Source of the DNA: Bacteroides acidifaciens
GTDB lineage: Bacteria; Bacteroidota; Bacteroidia; Bacteroidales; Bacteroidaceae
Reading direction: 5' to 3'
DNA length: 64,000 bases
Assembly (NCBI RefSeq): GCF_024623065.1
Contig: NZ_JANJZR010000007.1
Coordinates: forward strand, 36,228 to 100,227
The first letter of the stretch is position 1, and the number at the start of each line of letters is the position of its first letter. Positions 35,501-43,566 of the stretch are shown here, one piece after another. The notes beneath the pieces were generated by a model. That model was not told the origin of the DNA. It did no database searches and was given only the letters and a program-made list of their open reading frames with translations. Both the position numbers and the translations under genes were made by a program.

Positions 35501-35949
35501 AAATTATATGTTTTTGAGTCCGATTTCATGTATTTACGTAAAGCATCCGCAAGATATAGATGACCATTACTACCATTATTTTCCAATGCACTAATCATTA
35601 TAGAAGGATCCCAAGTCAGAATTTCTATTTTATTCTTATACTTATCTATATTGAAGAAAATCTCACCAATATCCAACGCATCTGAAACCATTTTATGAAA
35701 AATAGTCTTTCCATCAAGTTCCGGTTTCTTAGTCTTTTTGTCAAGTTTGCAAACTTCCTTAAAAGCCGTTTTTACCAAATCAATACGAGCAAAAGGAGAA
35801 GGTATAGAAGTTATTTCATTCTTTGCAGAAGCTCCATCCGGGTCGTCAATAGTATCTCTATTTGCTGAATTGTATGGAAAAGAAGGGGTTTCGTTCCAAC
35901 CTGTATAAGTACTTGTTCCCTCTTTATATAATCTAAAAATCTTTGACAT
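32542..35949 (-). CDS. 1135-aa protein with Hsp70/actin-type ATPase domain
   Basis: The first ~570 residues are of unknown fold. From about residue 580 an Hsp70/actin-like ATPase domain follows: FAIDLGTSNTHIEY (phosphate 1, ~585), NVDIGGGTTDIAF (phosphate 2, ~800) and ITFSGNGSKVI (adenosine motif, ~945). A C-terminal ~130 residues complete it. There is no substrate-binding domain of DnaK type, so this is not a classical chaperone. The size and late ATPase placement recall SrfB-like proteins. It lies 5 bp after the tubulin-like gene and could polymerise, or act as an ATP-dependent switch. Confidence 0.75.
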   Translation of the reverse strand: MSKIFRLYKEGTSTYTGWNETPSFPYNSANRDTIDDPDGASAKNEITSIPSPFARIDLVKTAFKEVCKLDKKTKKPELDGKTIFHKMVSDALDIGEIFFNIDKYKNKIEILTWDPSIMISALENNGSNGHLYLADALRKYMKSDSKTYNFDKLQNIYLLNYIDGPDELNIIGATSPATLFFSSANKLDYINDIYFAEDKPFDLDFQPLYKRDFEYVKAWFTLRKVIPYFSTLFPELETYLNLTFKAITDTKQKNELNNLTAASGELFSTIDVVSDQQNNSVEVLGYVLFKKLNKPVTRESDFAIRLNDNSIEGILPLVLPVEAGNKYSRLQYTTGKWGKSNVAPYVAEVIDLNKRILPFDGVQAPYLTISDFLEDTIIRVPHTLNKNSFYGGNIMIDEPKLSYLLPLKTLFFKYFSVSDLQTPLSDGKPMFEMQMVAGGSVRAVLRVPIVGNAGVSYIEYSRIYYKVRNANIEKNEGGMVEFDFTGLIMPIVRFTNPEDAYYTVSCICTYSRNFKMEFFNGADKINSVAKPSCRNESDSETGKAEIYTIEKSNFDYIQVSDKNGFCGVLIPKYKIQKDIDTYEFAIDLGTSNTHIEYCKEGEFPEVFGFDKKDSQICEIFVPSLVKGMQAQDDLIWEKQLIEKDFLPEALGEGDFKLPTRTVLSCSKTIDWTGVVKPYELINIPLTYEKRHDLPYNNIKYNIKWGRGNEQRVIESYIECLMLMIRNKLLLNNGNLKQTKIIWFYPISMAPKRLRRLQQTWNTSYEKYFGKGSTNCMTESAAPIQYFFRRYASATNLVNVDIGGGTTDIAFAKNKEIQFVTSFKFASNALFEDPFSDLNKNNGIIDWSKDSILQLIKDKGLNELERIFKSPNNANPANLASFLFSLKDNSMIRGIDSKLIDFNYMLQEDEEFKIVFILFYTSIIYHIANIVKVKKLSLPRHITFSGNGSKVIKVVSTDSKLLAKYTKLIFEEVTGEKYVGELDILGLDKDANPKEVTCKGGIIGFKENNERDKIIVFKGCGSGFVDESDTYDRVDDDYIRNTVEAVRKFFDFALNTMNGVFNFDENFGVTLSSLNIAKDVCYKDISTFLEKGIAQRREEVEGQDKIEETFFFYPIKGVLNVLSQAIYESLQNNIEK

Positions 35950-35954
35950 ATCAA

Positions 35955-37349
35955 TTACATTTTAAATTTGTCCTTCACTAACGTTCTTGTACCTATATAG
36001 AACATCTCCAAAAACTTATTCTTCTGCTCTTTACTCTTACATTTTTTCACAGAAGAATTAAGTCGACCGATAATTAAATCATAATTAGAATACATACTCA
36101 TGATTTTGGCCGGGTTAACTCCAGTAACCAAATCAAAAGGTTTATCACCAGTATTTAGATTAAATAAATCCAACGAGCGTTTATTTCCTTTCATTTCTTT
36201 AAGCCACTCATAATATTTAACCAACAGACTTCTTAATTCTGACATAAATGTACTATCATACAAATCTTCAAAGTTTCCATTATTGGCATTAAAAGCAGTA
36301 GAACTAAAATAGTCAAATTTGTTATCCAAACAGTTGGTCATCAAAATAAACTGCGTTAATGGAGCAAACAACAAATGTTTTTGAGTATCATAAAATGAAT
36401 TAAATGACACAACATCTTCTATATCTTTCAACCCAAGTTCTTTATTTACTGTATTCGGATGTTGTTTATTACTAAAATCCACAATAGCAGTAGCAGCCAA
36501 AAATTCAATTAGATGTGCGTCATTTTCTTGCGCAGTACCTCCTTCATGATTGTCATAAGTATTAGTTATATCATCTGCAAGATAATATAAAGCATCTATT
36601 GACCCATTTTTACTAATATTATTCTCATAATAAGCCAATGCCGATTTTGTTTTTGAAATAAATGTTGATGAATCAATCTCGCTTGCATCATCACTTTTCA
36701 GCTTAAAATACGGAAGAATTGTTATAGCTCCAATTTCCGCATTATTAATTAAATCATGATTCGAAAACGAGTCTCCAGTTCTCAACGTTTTCAACAACAA
36801 CGGGAAACCACTGGCTCCAGTTCCACCGAAAATAGAACTAATAATAAATATTTTATCGTCAGCTTCAAATGAATTTGCAAAATCTTCAAAATCCACTGAC
36901 CTAACTATCTGATTCAGTACAACACTACCAATATTGGGATTGCCTTTAAATCCTACATCCATTGACGAATTCAAGTTCTTGTCTGAAAATAAGATTTTCA
37001 TCATTGCTTTATTAGCCTTATCCATTGAAGGCAAATCAATGAATTGCTGAAAAGTCTTATCATCAGTGTCATGTATTCTTAAAGTGTAATTGCCTAATAC
37101 TTGAGAAAGCTCTTTTCGAAAAAACATGTTTTCATCTTCATCTGAGAACTGCAATTCCGAGCGTACAGCACGATAAGTATTCATCAAAGTAACCGTACGG
37201 GTTAAATCCGCATTTGATACATCCGGATCTATTATTATAGGTACTATCTCATTGGCTCCAATCTTGACTCCGGCCGCCAACATCATTGTAAAAGAACGAA
37301 GCACCCTCGAGCCTGTTCCTCCTATTCCAAAAACATACAGTTTAGACAT
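35955..37349 (-). CDS. divergent tubulin/FtsZ-like GTPase
   Basis: 464 residues. The N-terminus LYVFGIGGTGSRVLRSFTMML is the tubulin-superfamily nucleotide site, IIIDPDVSNADLTRT corresponds to the T3 region, and ISSIFGGTGASGFPLLL (~170-186) is the signature loop in divergent form (GGTGASG for GGGTGSG). ITILPYF follows as the next core strand. This places it with the tubulin-like families outside FtsZ, tubulin and TubZ, as described for multi-gene membrane systems. Together with the FtsZ paralogue the operon thus has two GTPase filament candidates. Confidence 0.75.
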   Translation of the reverse strand: MSKLYVFGIGGTGSRVLRSFTMMLAAGVKIGANEIVPIIIDPDVSNADLTRTVTLMNTYRAVRSELQFSDEDENMFFRKELSQVLGNYTLRIHDTDDKTFQQFIDLPSMDKANKAMMKILFSDKNLNSSMDVGFKGNPNIGSVVLNQIVRSVDFEDFANSFEADDKIFIISSIFGGTGASGFPLLLKTLRTGDSFSNHDLINNAEIGAITILPYFKLKSDDASEIDSSTFISKTKSALAYYENNISKNGSIDALYYLADDITNTYDNHEGGTAQENDAHLIEFLAATAIVDFSNKQHPNTVNKELGLKDIEDVVSFNSFYDTQKHLLFAPLTQFILMTNCLDNKFDYFSSTAFNANNGNFEDLYDSTFMSELRSLLVKYYEWLKEMKGNKRSLDLFNLNTGDKPFDLVTGVNPAKIMSMYSNYDLIIGRLNSSVKKCKSKEQKNKFLEMFYIGTRTLVKDKFKM

Positions 37350-37356
37350 AAAATAT

Positions 37357-37821
37357 TTACTTTACAAATGGTGCTGCCGAAACATTAGTACTCCACCATT
37401 TAATGATACATGAAATTATAAAAAAGACCAATACTGATAATATCATATTCGAAATTCCAAAACAGATGCAATTCGAACTATCAATATCCAAAGGGATTTC
37501 TTGATTTGTCAACGGACATATAGTATGCATTTTTCCTGCATAGTAATCAGCAAGTACCCATTGCCATCCTAAAATACCATTAATCAATGCATTAATTATA
37601 AGAAAGATAAGCCATCCCCACCAATGATTTAGTTGCGGATGATTTACAACGTAATAAAAGATTATAGACATCGCAAATGTAACTCCAAACATCCACAAAC
37701 CGATGCCTATAAACAGATTTGCAGTTTGTGCAGGAGAAGCCAATCCCCACATATAATCTGCAAGCACTAACCCAAAGAAATCTTCAAACCAGCAATAAAT
37801 ACTTCCAAAAAATTGTCCCAT
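37357..37821 (-). CDS. small multi-spanning membrane protein of the cytoskeletal operon
   Basis: 154 residues, very hydrophobic and Trp-rich. Three clear membrane segments: LFIGIGLWMFGVTFAMSIIFYYV, WWGWLIFLIINALINGILGW and ISNMILSVLVFFIISCIIKWW; an N-terminal amphipathic stretch may be a fourth. A Cys pair in the loop (CPLTNQ ... NCICF) may form disulfides. No family is recognised. The stop is 7 bp before the tubulin-like start, so it is likely the membrane partner of that protein. Confidence 0.65.
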   Translation of the reverse strand: MGQFFGSIYCWFEDFFGLVLADYMWGLASPAQTANLFIGIGLWMFGVTFAMSIIFYYVVNHPQLNHWWGWLIFLIINALINGILGWQWVLADYYAGKMHTICPLTNQEIPLDIDSSNCICFGISNMILSVLVFFIISCIIKWWSTNVSAAPFVK

Positions 37822-37833
37822 AAGAATTCCTTT

Positions 37834-39069
37834 CTATTTTTTACTAATTACAAATTTAATTTCAGCCAATTCTTTATTACTTTTATAGGCATCAGCCACT
37901 CCTTGTACTATATATTTTATACCTGTTGTTTTATCCATATTCATTGTGACCTCTCTTCCCGAATCATCATTAGCATTTTCTAACCAATCAGGTTTTTCCA
38001 ATGAAACTAAAGATAATTTTTCACCAACAGAATTCACGCTTTCCCGATCAATCGCAACCGTCAGCAGATGAGTATAAAAAGACTCTTTTGCAGATATTCT
38101 ATCGATTCGTTCTATATTAACAAAAGAATTTAGTTTTCCATAATTTCCCACGTTACAAATTGTCTGTTCATCTTGTAATGTGACAGACATATTGGTCTTT
38201 ATCAGAAACCTGTATTTCCCATCAGAATCAAGGTTACATATACTGGTATTGCCATTTTTAATTCCAGACTTATTGGTTATTTCAAAAGGAATCTCACTTG
38301 GGGTAGAATAAGCAAAATAATTTTTCACCCCATGCTGCATATCTGATAAAGGAACATTCTTGTTCAACCGAGACAGATGATTTTTATTTCCTATCACCCA
38401 CATATAATAAGGTCGCTTTACATCTTTCAAAAACTCTCTTCCATAAGCGTAATAATACCATCCATTGAAAGATGATTCCAATCTTAATATTTCAACGCTT
38501 AAATCCTTACATTTATTCAATTGTTTTATAAATGCGTTTTGTATATCAATTTGTCTATTTACAAAAAAATTAGAAGCATCTCCTCCTGGAATATCAAGAA
38601 TACAATCGGACACAAATACTGACACAATATTATCATCAGTATCTGACAATATTTTATCAAACATATCTGCAATATCAGAACTGCCGGTATTGCCACCTGC
38701 ACTATGAAAAGAAATAGGGGTTAAGTCTCTGATGAAAGTTCTAAGTTCCTTTTTATAAGGAATTATTTGAGAATTAATATAATTCAGTTCTGTGCTATCG
38801 GAAAAGCTACTTAACCTACTAATATACCCATAAATAGCATCTTTCAACTCAGATCCATCGCACATAAAGCCATCCATACTTCCAGAATTCTCTACATAAA
38901 CTCTCAATAGAGGCTTTTCTACTTCATTCAATTTTAACTGTTCACATTTTATCTCTATTTTATTATCTCCACAACTCCATATGCAAAATAATACAATAGA
39001 TACTATGCCAACTAATAACATACGTAATAGATTAGTCTGCAAAAACAATGGTCGTGTTTTTTGACTCAT
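37834..39069 (-). CDS. von Willebrand A-like lipoprotein, first gene of the cytoskeletal operon
   Basis: About 411 residues from the ATG at 39069 (MSQKTRPLF); a frame to 39129 adds 20 residues with no leader character. A signal anchor (LLRMLLVGIVSIVLFCIWSC) has a lipobox-like WSC. A vWA domain follows with a MIDAS-like site: VYVENSGSMDGF (E in place of the first D), the Thr in GGNTGSSDI, and VFVSDC. The protein would face the periplasm and bind a partner through a metal. The C-terminal half is beta-rich and unassigned. It lies first in the operon, 12 bp before the next gene. Confidence 0.75.
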   Translation of the reverse strand: MSQKTRPLFLQTNLLRMLLVGIVSIVLFCIWSCGDNKIEIKCEQLKLNEVEKPLLRVYVENSGSMDGFMCDGSELKDAIYGYISRLSSFSDSTELNYINSQIIPYKKELRTFIRDLTPISFHSAGGNTGSSDIADMFDKILSDTDDNIVSVFVSDCILDIPGGDASNFFVNRQIDIQNAFIKQLNKCKDLSVEILRLESSFNGWYYYAYGREFLKDVKRPYYMWVIGNKNHLSRLNKNVPLSDMQHGVKNYFAYSTPSEIPFEITNKSGIKNGNTSICNLDSDGKYRFLIKTNMSVTLQDEQTICNVGNYGKLNSFVNIERIDRISAKESFYTHLLTVAIDRESVNSVGEKLSLVSLEKPDWLENANDDSGREVTMNMDKTTGIKYIVQGVADAYKSNKELAEIKFVISKK

Positions 39070-39129
39070 AAATATTCTATGTTGTCCGCAGACTCCCCAA
39101 ACTAGACGGTTCGTAAATGAAAAAGACAT

Positions 39130-39460
39130 ACTATTATAAAGAAAAAGCGCGGGAATCTGTACCTGTCACTCGTCCCACACTTCGAGGCCTTCGCATTGCC
39201 CATCACCGTCTGAACGAGCAACGCAGAAGCCCACGCCGATATGTATAACAACCAATATATCTTTTCTATTGAAAAGATATATCAGAAAGTAATAGCATAT
39301 CCCGCAGCCATCTACTGTTGCTTTGTTTTTGACGATGATTCAAAAGTTGCGAAGTTTCGAAGTGTCAAAGACAAAGCGTTTAGTAAACGCCTTTCTTTAT
39401 ATAATACATCTCCCACACCACCCTGACCTCACGAATTGAGGTATCGGCGTGAGAAACATT
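39130..39460. repeat. hairpin-rich intergenic element upstream of the operon
   Basis: No gene. CACGCCGATA (39232-39241) and TATCGGCGTG (39442-39451) form inverted ends 200 bp apart. Between them lie three hairpins: ATATATCTTTTC with its complement (39254-39281), GCGTTTA-GTAAACGC (about 39388-39402) and CCTCA-cgaat-TGAGG (39426-39440). To the left is a GC-rich block (39160-39230) unlike the AT-rich surroundings. It could be a dispersed Bacteroides repeat, a structured RNA or a small mobile relic. The operon start lies 60 bp to its left. Confidence 0.4.
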
Positions 39461-39694
39461 GCAAAACTATGAAAATAAAATTAAATATCCTACTTTATAT
39501 CAATATTTTCACCCAACACCTCTACATTCAAACACCCTCCTTCGCCATCATATCGAGTTCCTTCTTACATTCTTCCGTACCAACCTACCGACAACTTCAT
39601 AAGAAGCAGTACTTCTCGTCCAGCCTATTAACGAATAACTTCCATTTTATTAATTATAAACTTCCTTTTATCAAATAGAAAACTTATCTTTGTC

Positions 39695-39802
39695 TAATTA
39701 TAAACTATAAATGCAAGCTTTGATTATAAAAACGCAAGCTTCATTTTTATAATTGCAAGCTTCATTTATAAAAACAGAACTTGCATTTATAGTTTATGAT
39801 TA
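39695..39802. repeat. large inverted repeat with three GCAAGCTT copies
   Basis: ATAAACTATAAATGCAAG (39700-39717) pairs exactly with 39780-39797, and with one mismatch the arms extend to 23 bp. Inside lie three direct copies of GCAAGCTT near 39713, 39733 and 39754, separated by TATAAAAA-like spacers. It stands about 110 bp before the HU-like gene. Such a set fits a protein-binding array. The stretch 39461-39694 shows no gene. Confidence 0.6.
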
Positions 39803-39911
39803 ATCAAAAGGAACTTTAAGATTAGGAGAAAAGAAGTTTGCACTTAATGCAAAGGAAGTTTTCTCTTAATAGACAAGAGCCCATCTACTAACGCTTTAAA
39901 ACAAAGAATGT

Positions 39912-40592
39912 ATGGCACGTTACATCATGGAAGAGATGCCCGATCTCCAAAAAACAGGCAAAAGAATTACTTATCCCAGATTTGCACGGATAGACAATGC
40001 AAGTCTAAAAGAATTGGCGCAACGGGTGAGCGATGTAAGCGGTTTCAATGTCGGAGACATAGAAGGCGTACTGCTTCAGACGGCTATTGAAATGGCACAT
40101 CTGATGGCGGAAGGACGTTCGGTGAAGATAGACGGAATAGGTACATTTACCCCGTCGCTTACCTTGGGCAGAGACAAGGAACGCGAAGACCCGGAAGAGG
40201 GTGGAAAGCATCGTAATGCACAGAGCATCTTTATAGGTGGTGTTAATTTCCGGGTAGACAGGACGATGATTAGCAACATCAGTGAAAGATGCCGGCTGGA
40301 AAGAGCACCCTGGAAGCGGCAACGTTCTTCGGAGAAATTCACACCGGAACAACGACTGGCGTTAGCAATAAAGTACCTTGACGAGAATCCGTTCCTCACC
40401 GTATGGGAATACCGCAAACTGACCGGATTGCTTCAAACTGCTGCTACCAATGAATTGAGAAAATGGGGACATCAACCCGATTCGGGCATAGGAATCGCCG
40501 GAAGAGGAGCACATAGGGTATATATAAAGAAAGAAATAGCTGAACAGGATCAAAATAGTATGAGAAATGACTTAAAAAACTATGAGAAATAA
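39912..40592 (+). CDS. HU-like DNA-binding protein with C-terminal extension
   Basis: 226 residues. The HU-like domain (~20-125) has ITYPRFARIDNASLKELAQRVSDVSGFNVGDIEGVLLQTAIEMAHLMAEGR, then VKIDGIGTFTPSL and a basic arm VNFRVDRTMI. An additional ~90-residue domain follows (TPEQRLALAIKYLDENPFLTVWEYRKLTGLLQTAATNELRKWG) that looks like a winged helix, and then an R/G loop. Bacteroidales carry many such long HU-family proteins; function unknown, probably in local gene control. Its 3' end holds two of a series of ATGAGAAAT boxes. Confidence 0.8.
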   Translation: MARYIMEEMPDLQKTGKRITYPRFARIDNASLKELAQRVSDVSGFNVGDIEGVLLQTAIEMAHLMAEGRSVKIDGIGTFTPSLTLGRDKEREDPEEGGKHRNAQSIFIGGVNFRVDRTMISNISERCRLERAPWKRQRSSEKFTPEQRLALAIKYLDENPFLTVWEYRKLTGLLQTAATNELRKWGHQPDSGIGIAGRGAHRVYIKKEIAEQDQNSMRNDLKNYEK

Positions 40593-40712
40593 CTGTTTTA
40601 AGGCTTATTTCACCAGGAAATGATGAGAAATGCGATTTATCGAGAACATTTCTCATACTATAACATTCTGATTATATGCAGATTAATATAAAATCATGAG
40701 AATATGAGAAAT
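40560..40712. repeat. five ATGAGAAAT boxes at the 3' end of the HU-like gene
   Basis: Direct copies at 40560, 40582, 40623 and 40704 and one inverted copy at 40648-40656. The first two lie in the coding end, the others in the spacer. Spacing of 22-56 bp and one reversed copy fit a protein-binding cluster, perhaps for the HU-like protein or as control of the gene to the right. The spacer holds no gene. Confidence 0.45.
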
Positions 40713-40878
40713 AAAAACGTTTTTTCTTTTCTAGTAGAAGATAATCAATGACGTTAAAAAAACTGCGTTTATAACACAGATAAAAAAATAAGCGCAAAAG
40801 AATGGAATATCCATTTCAAAAGAACTATCTTTGGTAATTATTTGTTTGGAAAACAAGAAGAAACAATCTGAAAAAGTT

Positions 40879-42600
40879 ATGGAAACAATAAAAGGAATTC
40901 CTTATGGTATGTCCAATTTTGAGGATGTAATCACGCAAAACCGCTATTATGTGGATAAAACAATGTATATCCCCATGTTGGAAGATCAAGCCAACTATCT
41001 GATATTCATCCGTCCGAGACGCTTTGGCAAGAGCCTGCTGCTGAGCATGCTCCGTTCATATTACGACCTTTCACAGAAAGATAAGTTCCGGCAACTTTTC
41101 GGGAATCTCTGGATCGGGCAGCATGCAACTCCGCTTCAAGGCAAATATCAGATGCTTTATCTTGACTTTTCCAAGATTGGCGGCAACATTGATGAACTGC
41201 CGCAAAGATTTGATTCGTATAGCGCAGTGCAACTGGATGGCTTTCTGAACCGTTATCGTGAATACTACACGGATGAGTTTATTGAGCGTTTCAGCACAGC
41301 GAAAAAAGGGATTGACAAACTGCATATACTAGACGATGAGGCACGCCGTCAAGGGTATCCCCTATACCTTATTATAGATGAGTATGACAATTTCACCAAT
41401 GTCGTACTCAACGAGAAAGGAAATGAGATATACCACGCCATCACCCATGCCAGCGGATTCTACAGAGATGCCTTCAAGAATTATAAAGGAATGTTCGACC
41501 GTATATTCATGATTGGGGTCAGCCCCGTCACTTTGGACGACTTGTCAAGCGGATATAACATAGGTTGGAACATCAGCACTAATCCACTGTTTAATCAAAT
41601 GTTGGGATTTTCTGAAGAAGACGTACGCACGATGTTCCGATATTATCAGGAAGCAGGGCAGTTACAAGGAGACATTGAAGAAATGATTCAGGAGATGAAG
41701 CCATGGTATGACAATTATTGTTTTGCTCGCCAAAGTCTAAAGTCAGATCCTAAAATGTTTAATTGCGACATGGTACTCTATTACCTACGTAATCGAATCC
41801 AGTTAGGAGAATCTCCTGAACAGATGATTGATCCTAATACCCGTACGGACTACAATAAAATGAAAAAACTGATTCAGCTTGACCGTCTTGACGGTAACCG
41901 CAAAGGTGTTATCAAACGAATTGCCGAAGAAGGGAAAATCATGACTAACCTATACCAGTCTTTTTCTGCCAATCAGATTACGAATCCGGAAATATTCCCC
42001 AGCCTATTATTTTATTATGGTATGCTAACTATCATCGGAACACGTGGAAATCTGACTATCCTGGGAATTCCCAACACGAATGTCCGCAAACAATATTATG
42101 AATATATCCTGGAAGAATATCAGAATCACCATTATATCAACCTGATAGATATAGAGATTTTATTCAATGATATGGCTTTTGACGGACAATGGCGACCGGC
42201 ATTGGAATTCATAGCCAAAGCTTATAAGGAGAATACTTCCGTACGCAGCAGCATCGAGGGCGAACGTAACATTCAGGGATTCTTCACCGCTTACCTCAGC
42301 GTGAATGCCTACTACTTCACGATGCCTGAAGTAGAACTGAATCACGGCTTTTGCGATATGTTTCTGATGCCCGATCTGCAACGTTACGCAGAAGTAGCGC
42401 ATAGCTATATCTTGGAATTAAAATATCTGCCGAAAGAAAAATACGACACCCAAGGCACCGTACAATGGCAGGAAGCCGTAGAACAAATTCACGGTTATGC
42501 CGCCGGTCCGAAAGTTCGCCAACTATGTCAGGGAACTCAACTTCACTGCATTGTCATGCAATTCTGTGGTTGGGAATTAGTCCGTATGGAAGAGGTTTGA
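40879..42600 (+). CDS. AAA-ATPase-like/PD-(D/E)XK nuclease-like fusion (DUF1703 type)
   Basis: 573 residues from METIKGIPYG at 40879, the usual start of this family; an upstream TTG adds spacer only. N-terminal ATPase-like part: NRYYVDKTMYIPML, then IRPRRFGKSLLLSML with the Walker-A-like RRFGKS, and LYLIIDEYDNF as Walker B. The C-terminal nuclease-like end has GFCDMFLMPD and YILELKYLPK, the D ... E-x-K pattern of the DUF1703/PD-(D/E)XK family. Very common in Bacteroides, often in many copies, with unknown function. It converges on the LysR gene with no gap. Confidence 0.88.
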   Translation: METIKGIPYGMSNFEDVITQNRYYVDKTMYIPMLEDQANYLIFIRPRRFGKSLLLSMLRSYYDLSQKDKFRQLFGNLWIGQHATPLQGKYQMLYLDFSKIGGNIDELPQRFDSYSAVQLDGFLNRYREYYTDEFIERFSTAKKGIDKLHILDDEARRQGYPLYLIIDEYDNFTNVVLNEKGNEIYHAITHASGFYRDAFKNYKGMFDRIFMIGVSPVTLDDLSSGYNIGWNISTNPLFNQMLGFSEEDVRTMFRYYQEAGQLQGDIEEMIQEMKPWYDNYCFARQSLKSDPKMFNCDMVLYYLRNRIQLGESPEQMIDPNTRTDYNKMKKLIQLDRLDGNRKGVIKRIAEEGKIMTNLYQSFSANQITNPEIFPSLLFYYGMLTIIGTRGNLTILGIPNTNVRKQYYEYILEEYQNHHYINLIDIEILFNDMAFDGQWRPALEFIAKAYKENTSVRSSIEGERNIQGFFTAYLSVNAYYFTMPEVELNHGFCDMFLMPDLQRYAEVAHSYILELKYLPKEKYDTQGTVQWQEAVEQIHGYAAGPKVRQLCQGTQLHCIVMQFCGWELVRMEEV

Positions 42601-43497
42601 TTACAAATTCTTACGGTGATGTCCGGCAAATCGCATGAAAACTTGGGATAAACCTCCCTCCTGCCCTTGCAGTTGCACAAAATTAAACTCGCGCTGCATG
42701 GGCATTCCTTTTATCTCAACTACACGAAAATTACCGGCAACCAATTCCTTATAAACCGAACGGATAGAAACAATTCCCATACAATCTGCATGTTCCAAAA
42801 AAAGCTTGATGCTCTCCGTACTACCGAGATACATCAATACATTCAAAGAAGAAAGTTTCAAATTATGGTGTAACAGGGAACGTTCAAACACATCCAACGT
42901 TCCCGAACCCCTCTCCCGCAAAACCAAGGGGATATTGGGCAAATCTTCCGGAGTGATCTCATCCGAAACAGCCAATTTACTATGCGTATGAACCACGGCA
43001 ACCAGTTCGTCTTGCAAAAATGGAGTATACTTCAGATTAGGCAAACGGAAGATTCCTTCAACCAATCCCAAGTCAATCCGATGTTCTTGCAGAGCAGCTT
43101 CCACTCCACGCGAATTTCCATTAATCAAAGAAAGATTGACCTGTGGAAACTTGGCTATAAACTCCGCCAACAAAGGAGGAAGTACATATTGCGCAATCGT
43201 AGTACTGGCACCCAGCTTCAGTTCGCCGATATACTCATTATGCAACAGATGCATCTCATATTCCAACTGTTTATAATCGTCCAAAATCTTTTCGCTATGT
43301 TTCAACAATAATTCTCCGGACTTAGTCAACGAAATCTTGCTGCCCTGACGATCGAACAAACGGGTCTGATAATAAGCTTCCAGTTCCTGAATGTGCTTAG
43401 TGATGGCAGGCTGGCTGACAAACAACTCTTGCGAAGCTTTCGTGAAACTTAAATTATTCGCCACGCTCTGAAATACTTTTAAACGAAAATCGGACAT
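42601..43497 (-). CDS. LysR-type transcriptional regulator
   Basis: 298 residues. N-terminal winged helix-turn-helix (FRLKVFQSVANNLSFTKASQELFVSQPAITKHIQELE), a linker helix, and a substrate-binding-like effector domain starting at GELKLGASTTIAQYVLPPLLAEF. The family regulates a gene nearby in most cases, but both neighbours are unrelated to a metabolic pathway, so the target is unclear. The closest enteric types (CysB/YeiE-like) control sulfur or transport genes, and a YeiH-family transporter lies 20 kb to the left. Confidence 0.9.
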   Translation of the reverse strand: MSDFRLKVFQSVANNLSFTKASQELFVSQPAITKHIQELEAYYQTRLFDRQGSKISLTKSGELLLKHSEKILDDYKQLEYEMHLLHNEYIGELKLGASTTIAQYVLPPLLAEFIAKFPQVNLSLINGNSRGVEAALQEHRIDLGLVEGIFRLPNLKYTPFLQDELVAVVHTHSKLAVSDEITPEDLPNIPLVLRERGSGTLDVFERSLLHHNLKLSSLNVLMYLGSTESIKLFLEHADCMGIVSIRSVYKELVAGNFRVVEIKGMPMQREFNFVQLQGQEGGLSQVFMRFAGHHRKNL

Positions 43498-43520
43498 GGA
43501 AAAATAGTGATTAACTTATT

Positions 43521-43551
43521 TAGTGATTAGTGATTAGCGATTAGTGACTGA
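43521..43551. repeat. short tandem repeat GTGATTA
   Basis: Three to four imperfect copies of a TTAGTGA-type unit (TTAGTGATTAGTGATTAGCGATTAGTGA) between the LysR and the next leftward gene. Variation in copy number is likely. Confidence 0.6.
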
Positions 43552-43566
43552 AACGGGTAGTTATGG

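Noticed and set aside
29926..39069. Calling the operon a Zorya system
   Set aside because: Only the stator-type pair is shared; no ZorC, ZorD (helicase) or ZorE (nuclease) homologue is in the operon, so the name would mislead.
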